Positions 27,167-36,604 of a stretch of DNA of 64,000 nt are shown piece after piece. The notes beneath the pieces were generated by a model. It was not told where the DNA came from. It did not search any database and saw only the letters and a program-made list of their open reading frames with translations. Source of the stretch: Neisseria brasiliensis (GTDB taxonomy: Bacteria; Pseudomonadota; Gammaproteobacteria; Burkholderiales; Neisseriaceae); contig NZ_CP046027.1 of assembly GCF_009671065.1 (NCBI RefSeq), forward strand, positions 806,001 through 870,000. Reading direction: 5' to 3'. Position 1 is the stretch's first letter. Each line of letters opens with the position of its first letter. A program made the position numbers and the translations under genes.

Positions 27167-27961
27167 ATGTTAAGCAGCCGCTATTTACATTTGCACGAAG
27201 CGCTGGGATTGGGGCCGATGTGGCTCAATCAGCAAGCGCGCGTCAGGCCGTCTGAAACGGCCGGCGGCAACGTGCGCTCTTTGCCGAATGCCCGAGCGCA
27301 AGCGGCTGCGCAACCGATTGCGGAAGCCGTGCGCTCGCTCTCACCTGCCGCCCATCACGCCCGCTTAGCTGCGGCGGCCTTGGTGAACGAAAAGAAACAT
27401 GCGCCGATAGCGCCACCCGCTGCCACACCGGCACAACTGCGTGCCAATGTCGAAAATCCCGCCGAAAGCCCTACGGCTCAAGAAAACCAAACCCTTGTTT
27501 CAGACGGCCTACCGCCTTTACAAATTGATGTAAGGCCGTCTGAAATCATGGTTGTCAGCATTTGTCCTTCTACGGAAGACAGCGCCGCCAATCAACTGTT
27601 CAGCGGCAGCGTGGGCGTGTTGCTCGACAATATGCTGGCCGCGATTGACTTGCAGCCGCAACAGGCGCACAAAACCTGCTGGGTAAAATCCGCCCCCATC
27701 AGCAACGCCAACCCAAGCGATGCGCAAATTGAAGCGGCGGCCGATGAATTGGCCAAGGAATTGGCGCAATCGCAAGCCAAAGCGGTATTGTTTTTGGGGC
27801 AAATTTTTGAACACGAGAACCAACGCACGCTCATGCAAACCGTGTGCGGCGAGCGGCCTTATTTTGTGATCCCCCATCCGGCACGCTTATTGCGCCAAAC
27901 CCATTTAAAAGCGCAGGCATGGGCGGAATTGAAAAAACTCAAACGCTTATTACACGCTTAA
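27167..27961 (+). CDS. Uracil-DNA glycosylase-like protein with low-complexity N terminus
   Basis: 264 residues. The C-terminal 140 residues look like the family 4 UDG fold: MVVSICPSTED in place of the first active-site loop, GVLLDNMLAAIDL, VLFLGQ, and PHPARLLR for the second motif. The N-terminal 120 residues are Ala/Pro-rich and carry three uptake sequences in frame (RPSE, SDGL, RPSE). The CxxC pair that holds the Fe-S cluster in family 4 enzymes is not seen, so catalysis is doubtful. It is the third gene of the tsaB-rimI operon, 28 bp downstream. Confidence 0.7.
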   Translation: MLSSRYLHLHEALGLGPMWLNQQARVRPSETAGGNVRSLPNARAQAAAQPIAEAVRSLSPAAHHARLAAAALVNEKKHAPIAPPAATPAQLRANVENPAESPTAQENQTLVSDGLPPLQIDVRPSEIMVVSICPSTEDSAANQLFSGSVGVLLDNMLAAIDLQPQQAHKTCWVKSAPISNANPSDAQIEAAADELAKELAQSQAKAVLFLGQIFEHENQRTLMQTVCGERPYFVIPHPARLLRQTHLKAQAWAELKKLKRLLHA

Positions 27962-28014
27962 ATATAAAAAGGCCCTTACATTCGCCTAACAAGTGCAATT
28001 TCCAATAACAGAAA

Positions 28015-28047
28015 AGGCTGTCTGAAAGCAATACTTTCAGACAGCCT
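28015..28047. terminator. Variant-DUS hairpin between convergent genes
   Basis: Both arms read AGGCTGTCTGAA, a matched C-to-T variant of the uptake sequence. It lies between the UDG-like gene and the MBL gene. Confidence 0.65.
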
Positions 28048-28066
28048 TTTCATGCCAAAACATCAA

Positions 28067-29179
28067 CTATTCACGGCGCAATGATTTATCCGTCCACCAT
28101 TCTTCGCCGACAAAACCATCGGCATAGCGCTCGCCCATTTTCGGCACATCCAACGCCAAGCCATGTTCTTTGGCACTTTTCACTGCATTATCAATCGATT
28201 CATACCACGGATTGCGCCCTAAGCTGAACACTCCCCAATGCATCGGCACCATCTTTTTCGCCTTCAAATCCAACGCCGCCTGCACCGACTCATGGGCGAA
28301 CATATGCGTTTTCGGCCAGCCGGCATTGGCCGCATCGATTTCGATAAACGCAAGGTCGAAGCCGCCGTATTTTTGGCCGATGTCACTAAAATGCTGCGCA
28401 TAGCCTGTATCCCCACTCCAATACAACCGCCTGCTGCCCTCAAAGACAAACGATGCCCATAAGGTTTTATTGCGGTCATTCGTCCAGCGTGAAGAATAGT
28501 GCTGAGTCGGCTCGGCAATCAGCTTGATATCGCCGACCATCGTGTCATCACCCCAACCCAATTCGGTAATCTTTTCAGACGGCACACCCCAAGATTCTAA
28601 TCGTGCGCCCACGCCCAACGGCGCCACAAAGCGCTTGGCCTTGTCCGCCAAATAACGCATGGTCGCCGCTTCCAAATGGTCGTAATGATCGTGCGAAATC
28701 AGCACCACATCAATTTCAGGCAAATCCTTGCGCTGAATCGGCGCTTCTTGGAAACGCGGCGCAACCAAAGGCGCATTCAGCGGATTGGCATTATCCAACA
28801 CAGGGTCGATTAAGAAACGCTGCCCGTCCAATTCTAAAATTGCCGAAGCGTGCCCCAGCCAATAATAAGCAAATTGTTCAGGCCGTCTGAAACTGGTTTT
28901 GTCCAACATCACCATCGGCAAACGCCCTTTCGGCGTGTAACCATCATGGAGCACAAACCCACCCTGCCCGGTAGCTCGCTCGGGGTAATACGGTAAATCT
29001 TCGGTATAAAGGTTCACGAATTGACCGTTTTTATAATATGGCAAATCGGTAAAACGACGCTCATCGGGCAATGCGCCGATGTTGCGGTAGAGCATGATGC
29101 CCAAAATGGCCGCAATCAACAGCAGCACCAGCAATATCGCAATAATAAATTTTAAAATTTTTCTAGGGCGTGTCCTCAA
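28067..29179 (-). CDS. MBL-fold metallo-hydrolase (NAPE-PLD-like), 5' end joined to IS
   Basis: Up to 370 residues. One membrane anchor near the N terminus (about residues 8-29), then a metallo-beta-lactamase fold with the metal motif SHDHYDHLEA and YWSGDTGYAQHF. This is the NAPE-PLD/UlaG-like branch, putative phosphodiesterases or lactonases at the membrane. The first five codons (TTG AGG ACA CGC CCT) are the terminal repeat of the IS at 29166-30008, so the native start is lost or uncertain. No ATG in frame exists on the far side of the IS. Expression would depend on the IS end. Confidence 0.75.
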   Translation of the reverse strand: MRTRPRKILKFIIAILLVLLLIAAILGIMLYRNIGALPDERRFTDLPYYKNGQFVNLYTEDLPYYPERATGQGGFVLHDGYTPKGRLPMVMLDKTSFRRPEQFAYYWLGHASAILELDGQRFLIDPVLDNANPLNAPLVAPRFQEAPIQRKDLPEIDVVLISHDHYDHLEAATMRYLADKAKRFVAPLGVGARLESWGVPSEKITELGWGDDTMVGDIKLIAEPTQHYSSRWTNDRNKTLWASFVFEGSRRLYWSGDTGYAQHFSDIGQKYGGFDLAFIEIDAANAGWPKTHMFAHESVQAALDLKAKKMVPMHWGVFSLGRNPWYESIDNAVKSAKEHGLALDVPKMGERYADGFVGEEWWTDKSLRRE

Positions 29180-30008
29180 TTTAACTTAGCATGAATAATA
29201 GAGCAAGCCAAGTAAAGCATCGATTTAAAATTACGAGCTAATTTCTCATAGCGAGTAGCAATACTACGAAACTGCTTTAATCGTGCAAATGCATTCTCGA
29301 CTAAGTGGCGTAATTTATAAAGGTAGCTATCAAAATCAGGGTTAGTTTTCTTGGCATTTTTACGCTTTGGTATAATAGCTTTCATACCGTGTTCTATCGC
29401 TTTATCTCTGATTTCTTGCGAGTCATACCCTTTGTCAGCGATAAAATACTGGGCTTCTTGTATGACTTCTATCAAGTCGTTTGCAACTTGACTGTCGTGC
29501 ACGTTACCCCCAGTGACTTTAAAATCGAGCGGATTTCCATGCGAGTCCACACATAGGTGTATTTTTGTCGTGTTTCCGCCACGGCTTTGTCCAATTGCTC
29601 TATCGAAACCACGCCGAGCTCCACTTGCATGTTGATGACACCGTACATAACTTCCGTCGATGAATACCCATTCTTTGTCAATTTCTTTTCGTAGATCAAA
29701 AAAAAATTCTGCCACAAGCCTTTTTTAGACCATCGGTTAAAGCGGTTATAAGCGGTTTTCCATGACCCTAGCTCAATAGGTATGTCTCGCCATGGTGCAC
29801 CTGTTCTTAGCTTCCATAGTATGGCTTCCATCACGGTACGGTCGTTCTTCCATTGATGACAGCCGTGCGCTTTCATGGTTGTTTGTAATTGTTCCCATAT
29901 GTTGTCAGTTATTGCGGTTCTCGCCATTGTTTGTGTTTGCCTATATTTCGTTGGAATATAGGGTTAAAATAGGGCTCTTTTGGGCTTATTCAAATTAGGG
30001 ACACGCCC
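29166..30008 (-). mobile_element. IS1301-like insertion sequence, copy 2
   Basis: 843 bp, inverted relative to copy 1, with the same GGGCGTGTCC ends and TA duplication (29164-29165 and 30009-30010). The only difference I found from copy 1 is one extra T (nine instead of eight) in the transposase slippery run. Confidence 0.9.
29176..29927 (-). CDS. IS5-family transposase, two frames (orfA/orfB), copy 2
   Basis: orfA starts at 29927 (MARTAITDN) and reads through nine T as NFFLIYEKK into a non-family frame to 29472. orfB, with the DDE residues, is in the -1 frame and runs to 29176. A -1 shift on the T run would join them, the arrangement expected for IS5-group transposases, so this copy could be the active one. 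Confidence 0.8.
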
Positions 30009-30173
30009 TAGCACCCAGAATATCACCCCCTCCCCTGACGCCCGCCCATCAAGACACCAGTTTTGTTTCCATCATGATAAAAGTTTCCCACTTGCATTCT
30101 CAGGCCGTCTGAAAGCTTTCCTTAAACATGCTATAGTTCAGCGTTTCATCATTCTTTTTTCAGACGGCCTCAT

Positions 30174-31658
30174 ATGTCCGATTTCAGCCTTTATCTGATT
30201 GCCACCGCGCTGGCCGCTTTATTGCTAGGCGCGCTGATGGCATGGCTTTTTACCCGTCATGCCGCGCAAGCGCAGCAGTTTGCGCTGCGCCAACAGCTTG
30301 CCGAACGCACGCAGCAGCATGAGTTTGCCACGCAAGCGCTTACCCACACCGAAGCCGAACTGGCCGACAGCCGCCGCGAAATTCAAGATTTGCACACTGA
30401 AACCCAAGAGCTGCACAGCCGCTTTGCCGCCGCCTGCCAGCAAATCGAATATTTGCAGCAGCGCGAAGACGAAGCAGGCCGTCTGAAGCAGGATTATCAG
30501 GATTTGCAGCAAACCGTGCAAAACCTGCAAATCCGCAATGAGCGGCTCTACACCCAAATCGAGCAGGAACGCCAAGCCGCCGACGACAAGCTTCTGCTGC
30601 TGACCGAAGCGCGCCAAAGCCTGAGCGATCAGTTTCACAACCTTGCCAACCAAATTCTGGAAGAAAAAAGCCGCCGCTTTACCGAGCAAAACCGCGAGCA
30701 TTTAGACCAACTGCTGCACCCGCTTAATGAGCGCATCCACGGCTTCAGCGAGCTGGTGCAAAACACCTACGAAAAAGAAGCTCGCGAGCGCCTGACCCTG
30801 GAAAACGAGCTTAAACGTTTGCAAAGCCTCAATGCCCAGCTTCACCACGATGCCAAAGCCCTGACCGACGCGCTCACCGGAACGCAAAACAAAACGCAGG
30901 GCAACTGGGGCGAAATGATTTTGGAAACGGTGCTGGAAAATTCCGGTCTGCAAAAAGGGCGCGAATACATCATCCAAGCCGCCACCACACGCACAGAAGA
31001 AGACGGCAGCACCCGCCGCCTGCAGCCCGATGTGTTAATCAATCTGCCCGACAACAAACAAATCGTCATTGACGCCAAAGTCTCGCTCACCGCCTACACG
31101 CGCTATGTGCAGGCGCAGCAGCCCGAGGAAGCCGCACGCGAACTGGCCGCCCACACCGCCAGCATCCGCACCCACATCAAAGCCTTGTCGCGCAAGGATT
31201 ACACCGATTTGGAAGGCGTGAACACGCTGGATTTTGTGTTTATGTTTATCCCGGTCGAACCGGCCTACCTGCTCGCGCTGCAACATGATGGTAATTTGTT
31301 TCAAGAATGCTTCGACAAACGCATCATGCTGGTCGGCCCCAGCACCCTGCTCGCCACCTTACGCACCGTCGCCAATATCTGGCGCAACGAACAGCAAAAC
31401 CAAAACGCGCTGGCGATTGCCGAAGAAGGCGGCAAGCTGTATGACAAATTTGTCGGCTTTGTTACCACTTTAGACGGTGTGGGCAAAAACCTCGAGCAAG
31501 CGAAAAACCAATTTCAGACGGCCTACAAACAGCTCACCGAAGGCCGCGGCAACTTGGTCAACCGCGCCGAGAAATTGCGTCTGCTCGGTGTGAAAGCAGG
31601 CAAGCAGTTGGATAAACGCTTGGTGGACAATGCGCAGGATAATTTGCTGGGAGAGTAA
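30174..31658 (+). CDS. rmuC: DNA recombination protein RmuC
   Basis: 494 residues. An N-terminal membrane segment (residues 5-27), a long coiled coil to about 190 rich in Gln/Glu, then the PD-(D/E)XK-like RmuC domain (NWGEMILETVLENSGL, KQIVIDAKVSL, FMFIPVEPA). RmuC limits recombination between inverted repeats; the mechanism is not settled. The ATG directly follows a TTCAGACGGCCTCAT uptake sequence. It lies next to IS copy 2, whose inverted partner is 8 kb away. Confidence 0.93.
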   Translation: MSDFSLYLIATALAALLLGALMAWLFTRHAAQAQQFALRQQLAERTQQHEFATQALTHTEAELADSRREIQDLHTETQELHSRFAAACQQIEYLQQREDEAGRLKQDYQDLQQTVQNLQIRNERLYTQIEQERQAADDKLLLLTEARQSLSDQFHNLANQILEEKSRRFTEQNREHLDQLLHPLNERIHGFSELVQNTYEKEARERLTLENELKRLQSLNAQLHHDAKALTDALTGTQNKTQGNWGEMILETVLENSGLQKGREYIIQAATTRTEEDGSTRRLQPDVLINLPDNKQIVIDAKVSLTAYTRYVQAQQPEEAARELAAHTASIRTHIKALSRKDYTDLEGVNTLDFVFMFIPVEPAYLLALQHDGNLFQECFDKRIMLVGPSTLLATLRTVANIWRNEQQNQNALAIAEEGGKLYDKFVGFVTTLDGVGKNLEQAKNQFQTAYKQLTEGRGNLVNRAEKLRLLGVKAGKQLDKRLVDNAQDNLLGE

Positions 31659-31683
31659 AGAATATAAAACGCCGAATAAAGAA

Positions 31684-31719
31684 AGGCCGTCTGAAACCCA
31701 ATCAGGTTTCAGACGGCCT
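31684..31719. terminator. DUS hairpin between convergent rmuC and ppk2
   Basis: Arms AGGCCGTCTGAAACC and GGTTTCAGACGGCCT; serves both genes. Confidence 0.75.
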
Positions 31720-31740
31720 TGAACATTACTTTAGCGCAGA

Positions 31741-32670
31741 TTAATCGTGACCGATTTCAATTTGCTGTTGTTGGTAGCGCACATTAGGCGACAAGATGAT
31801 TTTGTCGTCAACTTTGCCGATGGCTTTTTCATCTTTGCCCGGATAATCCAAGCTGTGCAAGAAATGGCGGATACAGTTCAGACGCGCGCGTTTTTTGTCG
31901 TCGGAACGGATAATCGTCCATGGCGCATCACCGGTGTGCGTGTGGAAGAACATGGCGTCTTTGGCTTCGGTGTAGTCGTCCCAACGGTCGAGCGATTGGA
32001 TGTCCACCGGTGAGAGTTTCCAGTGTTTCAGTGGGTCATCGCGGCGGGAAATGAAGCGGCGCAATTGTTCTTCGCGGCTCACGGAGAACCAAAACTTAAA
32101 CAAATGGATCCCACTGGCCACCAGCATGCGCTCGAATTCAGGCGCTTGGCGCATAAACAGCAGATATTCGTTTGGCTCGCAAAAGCCCATCACCCGCTCG
32201 ACACCGGCGCGGTTGTACCATGAGCGGTCGAAAAAAACAATTTCACCGGCAGTCGGCAGGTTGGTGATGTAACGCTGGAAATACCATTGGCCGCGTTCGG
32301 TGGTAGTTGGTTTTTCCAAAGCCACCACACGTGCGCCACGCGGATTTAAGTGTTCCATAAAGCGTTTGATGGTGCCGCCCTTACCTGCGGCATCACGGCC
32401 TTCAAACAGGCAGACAATGCGCTGGCCGGATTCTTTGACCCAGCTTTGCACTTTCAGCAATTCGATTTGCAGCTTTTTCTTTTCGCGCTCATACACGGCA
32501 CGGCGCATGCGTTGGCGGTAAGGATAGCTTTCCGGCAAAGGCGCGGAATTGGAATCTTCTGAGGTCACTTGGCCTTCGTATTCCAATACGGTTTTCTCAA
32601 AAACTTCCAATTTATCTTCCGCTACATCGGTTTTGACTTCTTCAAAAGGTTGCAATTGTGTTTCTGTCAT
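31741..32670 (-). CDS. ppk2: Polyphosphate kinase 2
   Basis: 309 residues from the ATG preceded by AGGAG; the ATG five codons earlier lies in front of that site. Walker A is FEGRDAAGKGGTIKR, Walker B FFDRSWYNRAGVERVMGF, and the lid contains SRREEQL-like residues (VSREEQLRRF). Family-2 polyphosphate kinases move phosphate between polyphosphate and nucleotides, mostly making GTP or ATP. A ppk1 gene is also present at 61946, so the organism can both build and spend polyphosphate. Confidence 0.93.
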   Translation of the reverse strand: MTETQLQPFEEVKTDVAEDKLEVFEKTVLEYEGQVTSEDSNSAPLPESYPYRQRMRRAVYEREKKKLQIELLKVQSWVKESGQRIVCLFEGRDAAGKGGTIKRFMEHLNPRGARVVALEKPTTTERGQWYFQRYITNLPTAGEIVFFDRSWYNRAGVERVMGFCEPNEYLLFMRQAPEFERMLVASGIHLFKFWFSVSREEQLRRFISRRDDPLKHWKLSPVDIQSLDRWDDYTEAKDAMFFHTHTGDAPWTIIRSDDKKRARLNCIRHFLHSLDYPGKDEKAIGKVDDKIILSPNVRYQQQQIEIGHD

Positions 32671-32843
32671 CTTAACTCCTATCATGGAAAAGGTTTTTTA
32701 GTGGTATGATTTCTTTTCACGCTTATTTTAACGCGTTTCCACGCCTTCAGCCTACATAATCTTACAAATTTATGAAGCGTCGGTTTTCCTCTGCTAATTT
32801 ATGTAAATTTAGTGTATAATCAATTCACTTATCTGTTGTCATC

Positions 32844-34646
32844 ATGTCTTTTTTCGCACTTCTCGACGATGCCGTTTCCGGTCGGGCAAAACTCTATCAA
32901 AATCATCAACAAAGCCATTTTTTATCCGCGCACCAGCTCGATACGCTGGATGATATTTTGCAGCAAGGTTGGCAAAACGGCTGGTTTGCGCTGTTGTGTG
33001 CAGACTACGCTTTCGGCTTGCCATTATTAAACCTGCCTGCCGAACACAGCGGCTGCTTAGCCGTGCATTGGTTTGCCAACTGCGAAGCGGTAGATGCACC
33101 AGCATGGCTCGACACGCATTCAGACGGCCTATTCTGCGGCATCAGCACGCCGCAAAATAATGTTTCTAAAACCGATTATCTGCACGCCATCAGCGAGATT
33201 CACGAAGCCATCCGCCGTGGCGACACTTATCAAATCAACTATACCACCCGCCTGCATTTCGACACCTACGGCAACCCGATTGACTTATACCGCCGCTTGC
33301 GTCAGCCCGTGCCTTATGCCGCCTTATGCCACCTGCCCGATTCAGACGGCCTCGATATGTGGACTTTGTGTTTTTCGCCCGAGCTTTTTCTCAACATCGC
33401 TTCAGACGGCCTCATCACCACCGAACCGATGAAAGGCACGGCGCCGATTTTAAACGACGGCCACGATGCGCAACGCGCCGCCGAATTACGCAACGACCCA
33501 AAAAACCGCGCTGAAAACATCATGATTGTCGATTTATTGCGCAACGATTTGGGCAAAATCGCACAAACCGGCTCCGTGTGTGTACCGGAGCCGTTCAAGG
33601 TATCGCAGTTTGGCAGCGTGTGGCAGATGACCAGCGCGATTGAAGCACAAGCGCAGCCGCACACCCGCGCCGCCGATATTTTCCACGCTGCCTTTCCCTG
33701 CGGCTCGATTACCGGTGCGCCCAAACGCATGAGCATGAGTCTCATCAATCAGCTTGAAACCGCACCACGCGGCTTATACACCGGCAGCATCGGTTTTCTC
33801 AATCCTTGCGGCAGCGGCTTGGGCTTTGAAGGCGTGTTGAACGTAGTGATCCGCACATTGACACTCAGGCCGTCTGAAAATCAAACATCCGCTGCTAATT
33901 TTCACGCCGAATACGGTGTCGGCTCGGGGATTGTCATCGACAGCCAAGCCGAAGCGGAATGGGCGGAATGCGGCTGGAAAGCGCGTTTTCTCACCGATTT
34001 GCGGCCGGATTTCGGTATTTTTGAAACACTGCGCATCGAGCAAAACCAATGCGCTTTATTGGCACGGCATTTAGGCCGTCTGAATGCATCGGCGCAAGCC
34101 TTGAATCTGCCTTTAAATGCGGATTTTGCCGCACAAATCCATGATTATCTGGCGCAGATGCCGTCTGAAACGCAGCGTTTGAAAATCGCGCTACTGCCTG
34201 AAAACAAGGGCGAACTGGTGTTTACGCACGCGCCATTGGCCGAACTGGCCGGCAGGCAGTCGGTCATCATCAGCGATGATGTTTTACCAAATCGCGATGC
34301 CCTGCGCCGCTTCAAAACCACCCGCCGCGAGTGTTTCGACCACGCATGGCAACACGCTGCCGAACAAGGCGCATTTGATGCACTGTTTTTCAATTCAGAC
34401 GGCCTGTTGCTCGAAGGTGGCCGCAGCAATGTGTTTATCAAAATCGACGGCGAGTGGCATACCCCTGCTTTGGATTTATCTATTCTCAACGGCGTGATGC
34501 GACAGGAAGTGTTAGACCATCCGCAGCAGTATCTGCACACGGACAAAGTGCTTGAGAGCCACATCACGCGCGATATGCTGCACCGCGCCGAAAGAATTTG
34601 CTTGAGCAATGCTTTACGTGGTGTGTTTGACGTGGATTTAACATAA
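32844..34646 (+). CDS. pabB-pabC: Aminodeoxychorismate synthase I / 4-amino-4-deoxychorismate lyase fusion
   Basis: 600 residues. Residues 1 to about 360 are a chorismate-binding PabB domain (RGDTYQINYT, TEPMKGTAP, HAAFPCGSITGAPKRM). Residues about 375-600 are a class IV PLP enzyme like PabC (FKTTRREC with the likely PLP lysine, LLLEGGRSNVFI). Together they turn chorismate and ammonia into p-aminobenzoate for folate; the PabA glutaminase must be elsewhere. At least six uptake sequences are in frame, read as SDGL, RPSE or GRLN. A TATAAT box is at 32815-32820. Confidence 0.92.
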   Translation: MSFFALLDDAVSGRAKLYQNHQQSHFLSAHQLDTLDDILQQGWQNGWFALLCADYAFGLPLLNLPAEHSGCLAVHWFANCEAVDAPAWLDTHSDGLFCGISTPQNNVSKTDYLHAISEIHEAIRRGDTYQINYTTRLHFDTYGNPIDLYRRLRQPVPYAALCHLPDSDGLDMWTLCFSPELFLNIASDGLITTEPMKGTAPILNDGHDAQRAAELRNDPKNRAENIMIVDLLRNDLGKIAQTGSVCVPEPFKVSQFGSVWQMTSAIEAQAQPHTRAADIFHAAFPCGSITGAPKRMSMSLINQLETAPRGLYTGSIGFLNPCGSGLGFEGVLNVVIRTLTLRPSENQTSAANFHAEYGVGSGIVIDSQAEAEWAECGWKARFLTDLRPDFGIFETLRIEQNQCALLARHLGRLNASAQALNLPLNADFAAQIHDYLAQMPSETQRLKIALLPENKGELVFTHAPLAELAGRQSVIISDDVLPNRDALRRFKTTRRECFDHAWQHAAEQGAFDALFFNSDGLLLEGGRSNVFIKIDGEWHTPALDLSILNGVMRQEVLDHPQQYLHTDKVLESHITRDMLHRAERICLSNALRGVFDVDLT

Positions 34647-34650
34647 CACA

Positions 34651-34678
34651 AGGCCGTCTGAAATATTTCAGACGGCCT
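34651..34678. terminator. DUS hairpin between convergent pabBC and MFS
   Basis: A perfect AGGCCGTCTGAA pair with a four-base loop. Confidence 0.75.
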
Positions 34679-34697
34679 TGCTCTTAACGGCTTTTAA

Positions 34698-35797
34698 TTA
34701 CGCCGCATTATTTTCTACACCGGCAGGCTTGTTGGTGGTTTTAATCAACAAGGTCAGGAAGGCGGCAATCGCCAAGAATACGCCGGCAAAAGTCATGGCG
34801 TTGGCCGGATTTGAGCCCAAGAAGGTGTCGTAAATCCAACCGAAAGTCACGGTTTCGATCAGCATTGGGATCACGATCATCATGTTCACAATACCCATAT
34901 ACACGCCGTAACGCTCTTTCGGAATCGCATGCACCACAATCATAAACGGCACACCCATCATCGACGCCCAACCGATACCGAAACCGATCATCGGGGCGAA
35001 CATCAGATATTTGTTGCCGATGTGCGGAATGGCCAGCAACGCCAAGGCAGCCAATATAACGGCAAACGCATGCACGTATTTGGCGGCGTATTTTTTCGCC
35101 ATCCACATCAGGCCAAAAGCGGAAATGAAGGTCACGATGTTGTAAAAACCGTTGACCAAACCGGTCCATGCCACGGCTTGTTCGTAAGCGGCTTTGTCGG
35201 CAGAAGTCGAGTTCCACACCGATTGCACGATACTGTGTGAAATGTATTGCCAGTAGATAAACAGCGCATACCATTGGAACAAGTAAACCAAAGCCAATTG
35301 CCACAAAGCAAACGGCATTTCTTTAATCGCAATAAAGATTTCGGCGATGGCAGATTGCTCTTTTTTCGCACGCAGGGCAGCCATTTCTTCGGCAGAAGGC
35401 TCGTGTTCAGGCGCAGACAACACGGTCACCAGCACCGAACCAATCGAACACACGGCACCAATATAGAACGAACCGAATACCCAGTAAGGAATGCCAGCTT
35501 CAGAAGTCTGCTGTAACCAGCCGATTTGCTGGAAGATATACAGCGACACGTTGGCCAAGGTAATACCCAAACCGGTAAACACAGATTGCATCAAGAAACC
35601 GCTGGCTTGTTGGTGCTCCGGCACGGTATCGGCGATGAAGGCGCGGAACGGTTCCATCGCGGTATTATTGGAAATGTCCAACAGCCACAACAGCAAAACA
35701 GCCACCCACAACGCGGTCACGTGCGGATAAATAAACAGACACAAGCTACAACCGATTGCGCCAATCAAGAAATACGGACGACGGCGACCCGCAAACC
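34698..35797 (-). pseudogene. Sugar MFS transporter, N-terminally truncated (maltose-permease-like)
   Basis: About 356 residues from a TTG at 35768, with ten hydrophobic segments. The reading frame upstream of the TTG still encodes GRRRPYFLIGA, the loop after helix 2 of glycoside-type MFS transporters, so the first 70-90 residues (two helices) are missing. The break lies near 35787-35797, where the DNA changes into the lacI-type gene. From memory, pathogenic Neisseria carry such a permease in the maltose locus with mapA and pgmB, which are absent here. Without its first helices transport is unlikely. Confidence 0.8.
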
Positions 35798-36604
35798 GCG
35801 CGTACGCAGAATACCGTACACCCGCACCGCCATTTCATCATTGCCGCAGCAAATCACCGTCGGCGGCTGCGGCAACGCCAATAATTTCACAATCGCCGCC
35901 ACCAAAGGCGCACTGTCATAATCAAAATCGGCATAGCCGGTCTGCACCAAATCGGCATCAAACGCGATACCGGCATCGGCCAAAGCGCGGCGGTAGCCGG
36001 CCACACGCAAAGGTGTGGCTTCAATACCCGGCTGCAAGGTCACATACGCAATACGGCTGTGCCCGTGGCGGATGATCTGGCGCACCAAATCATATCGTCC
36101 TTGTTCATCATCAGGCAAAACCGACGGCGTGCCGATTTTATCGAAGCAATTCACCAACACAATCGGGCAGGCATGGCTGACATCGGGCAGCACCACTTCC
36201 TGATGATATTGCGCCACATACAAAATGCCTTCGGCGCGGTGTTCCATAAAGGTACGGATTAAAGGTTCAATATCGGCTCGGTTGTCGATGTCAGCAATCA
36301 TCAAGGTTTTGCCTTGTGCCCGTATGCTTTGCTGAATGCCTTTCATCAAAAACACATCGGGCAAACCATGAATGCGGTTAGCCTCACCCACCCGCGAAAT
36401 CGCGCCGGTAATCAGCCCCACAATCCCCGAACGGCTGGAGCGCATCACTCTGGCCGCTGATGACGGGATGTAACCCAAGGCCGCAATGGCCGTTTCCACT
36501 TTGGCACGCGTTTTGTCGCTGACCGGCGCATCACCGTTAATCACCCGGCTGACCGTCTTCGGCGACACCCCCGCCCGAACGGCAACATCGTAAATTGTAG
36601 CCAT
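35765..36604 (-). pseudogene. LacI-family regulator, C-terminally truncated by deletion
   Basis: 279 codons. The HTH is intact (IYDVAVRAGVSPKTVSRVINGD) and the periplasmic-binding-like domain runs to GNDEMAVRVYGILRTRGLRV, after which the family normally continues for about 55 residues. Here it passes into transporter DNA and stops with AVVRIS. Its TGA overlaps the TTG of the truncated transporter by four bases (TTGA). It may still bind DNA but has lost part of the ligand domain. A regulator of a sugar operon (probably GntR-gluconate or maltose type) is inferred. Confidence 0.82.

Noticed and set aside
32671..32685. A five-codon longer start for ppk2
   Set aside because: The AGGAG ribosome site lies within it, so the later ATG is preferred.
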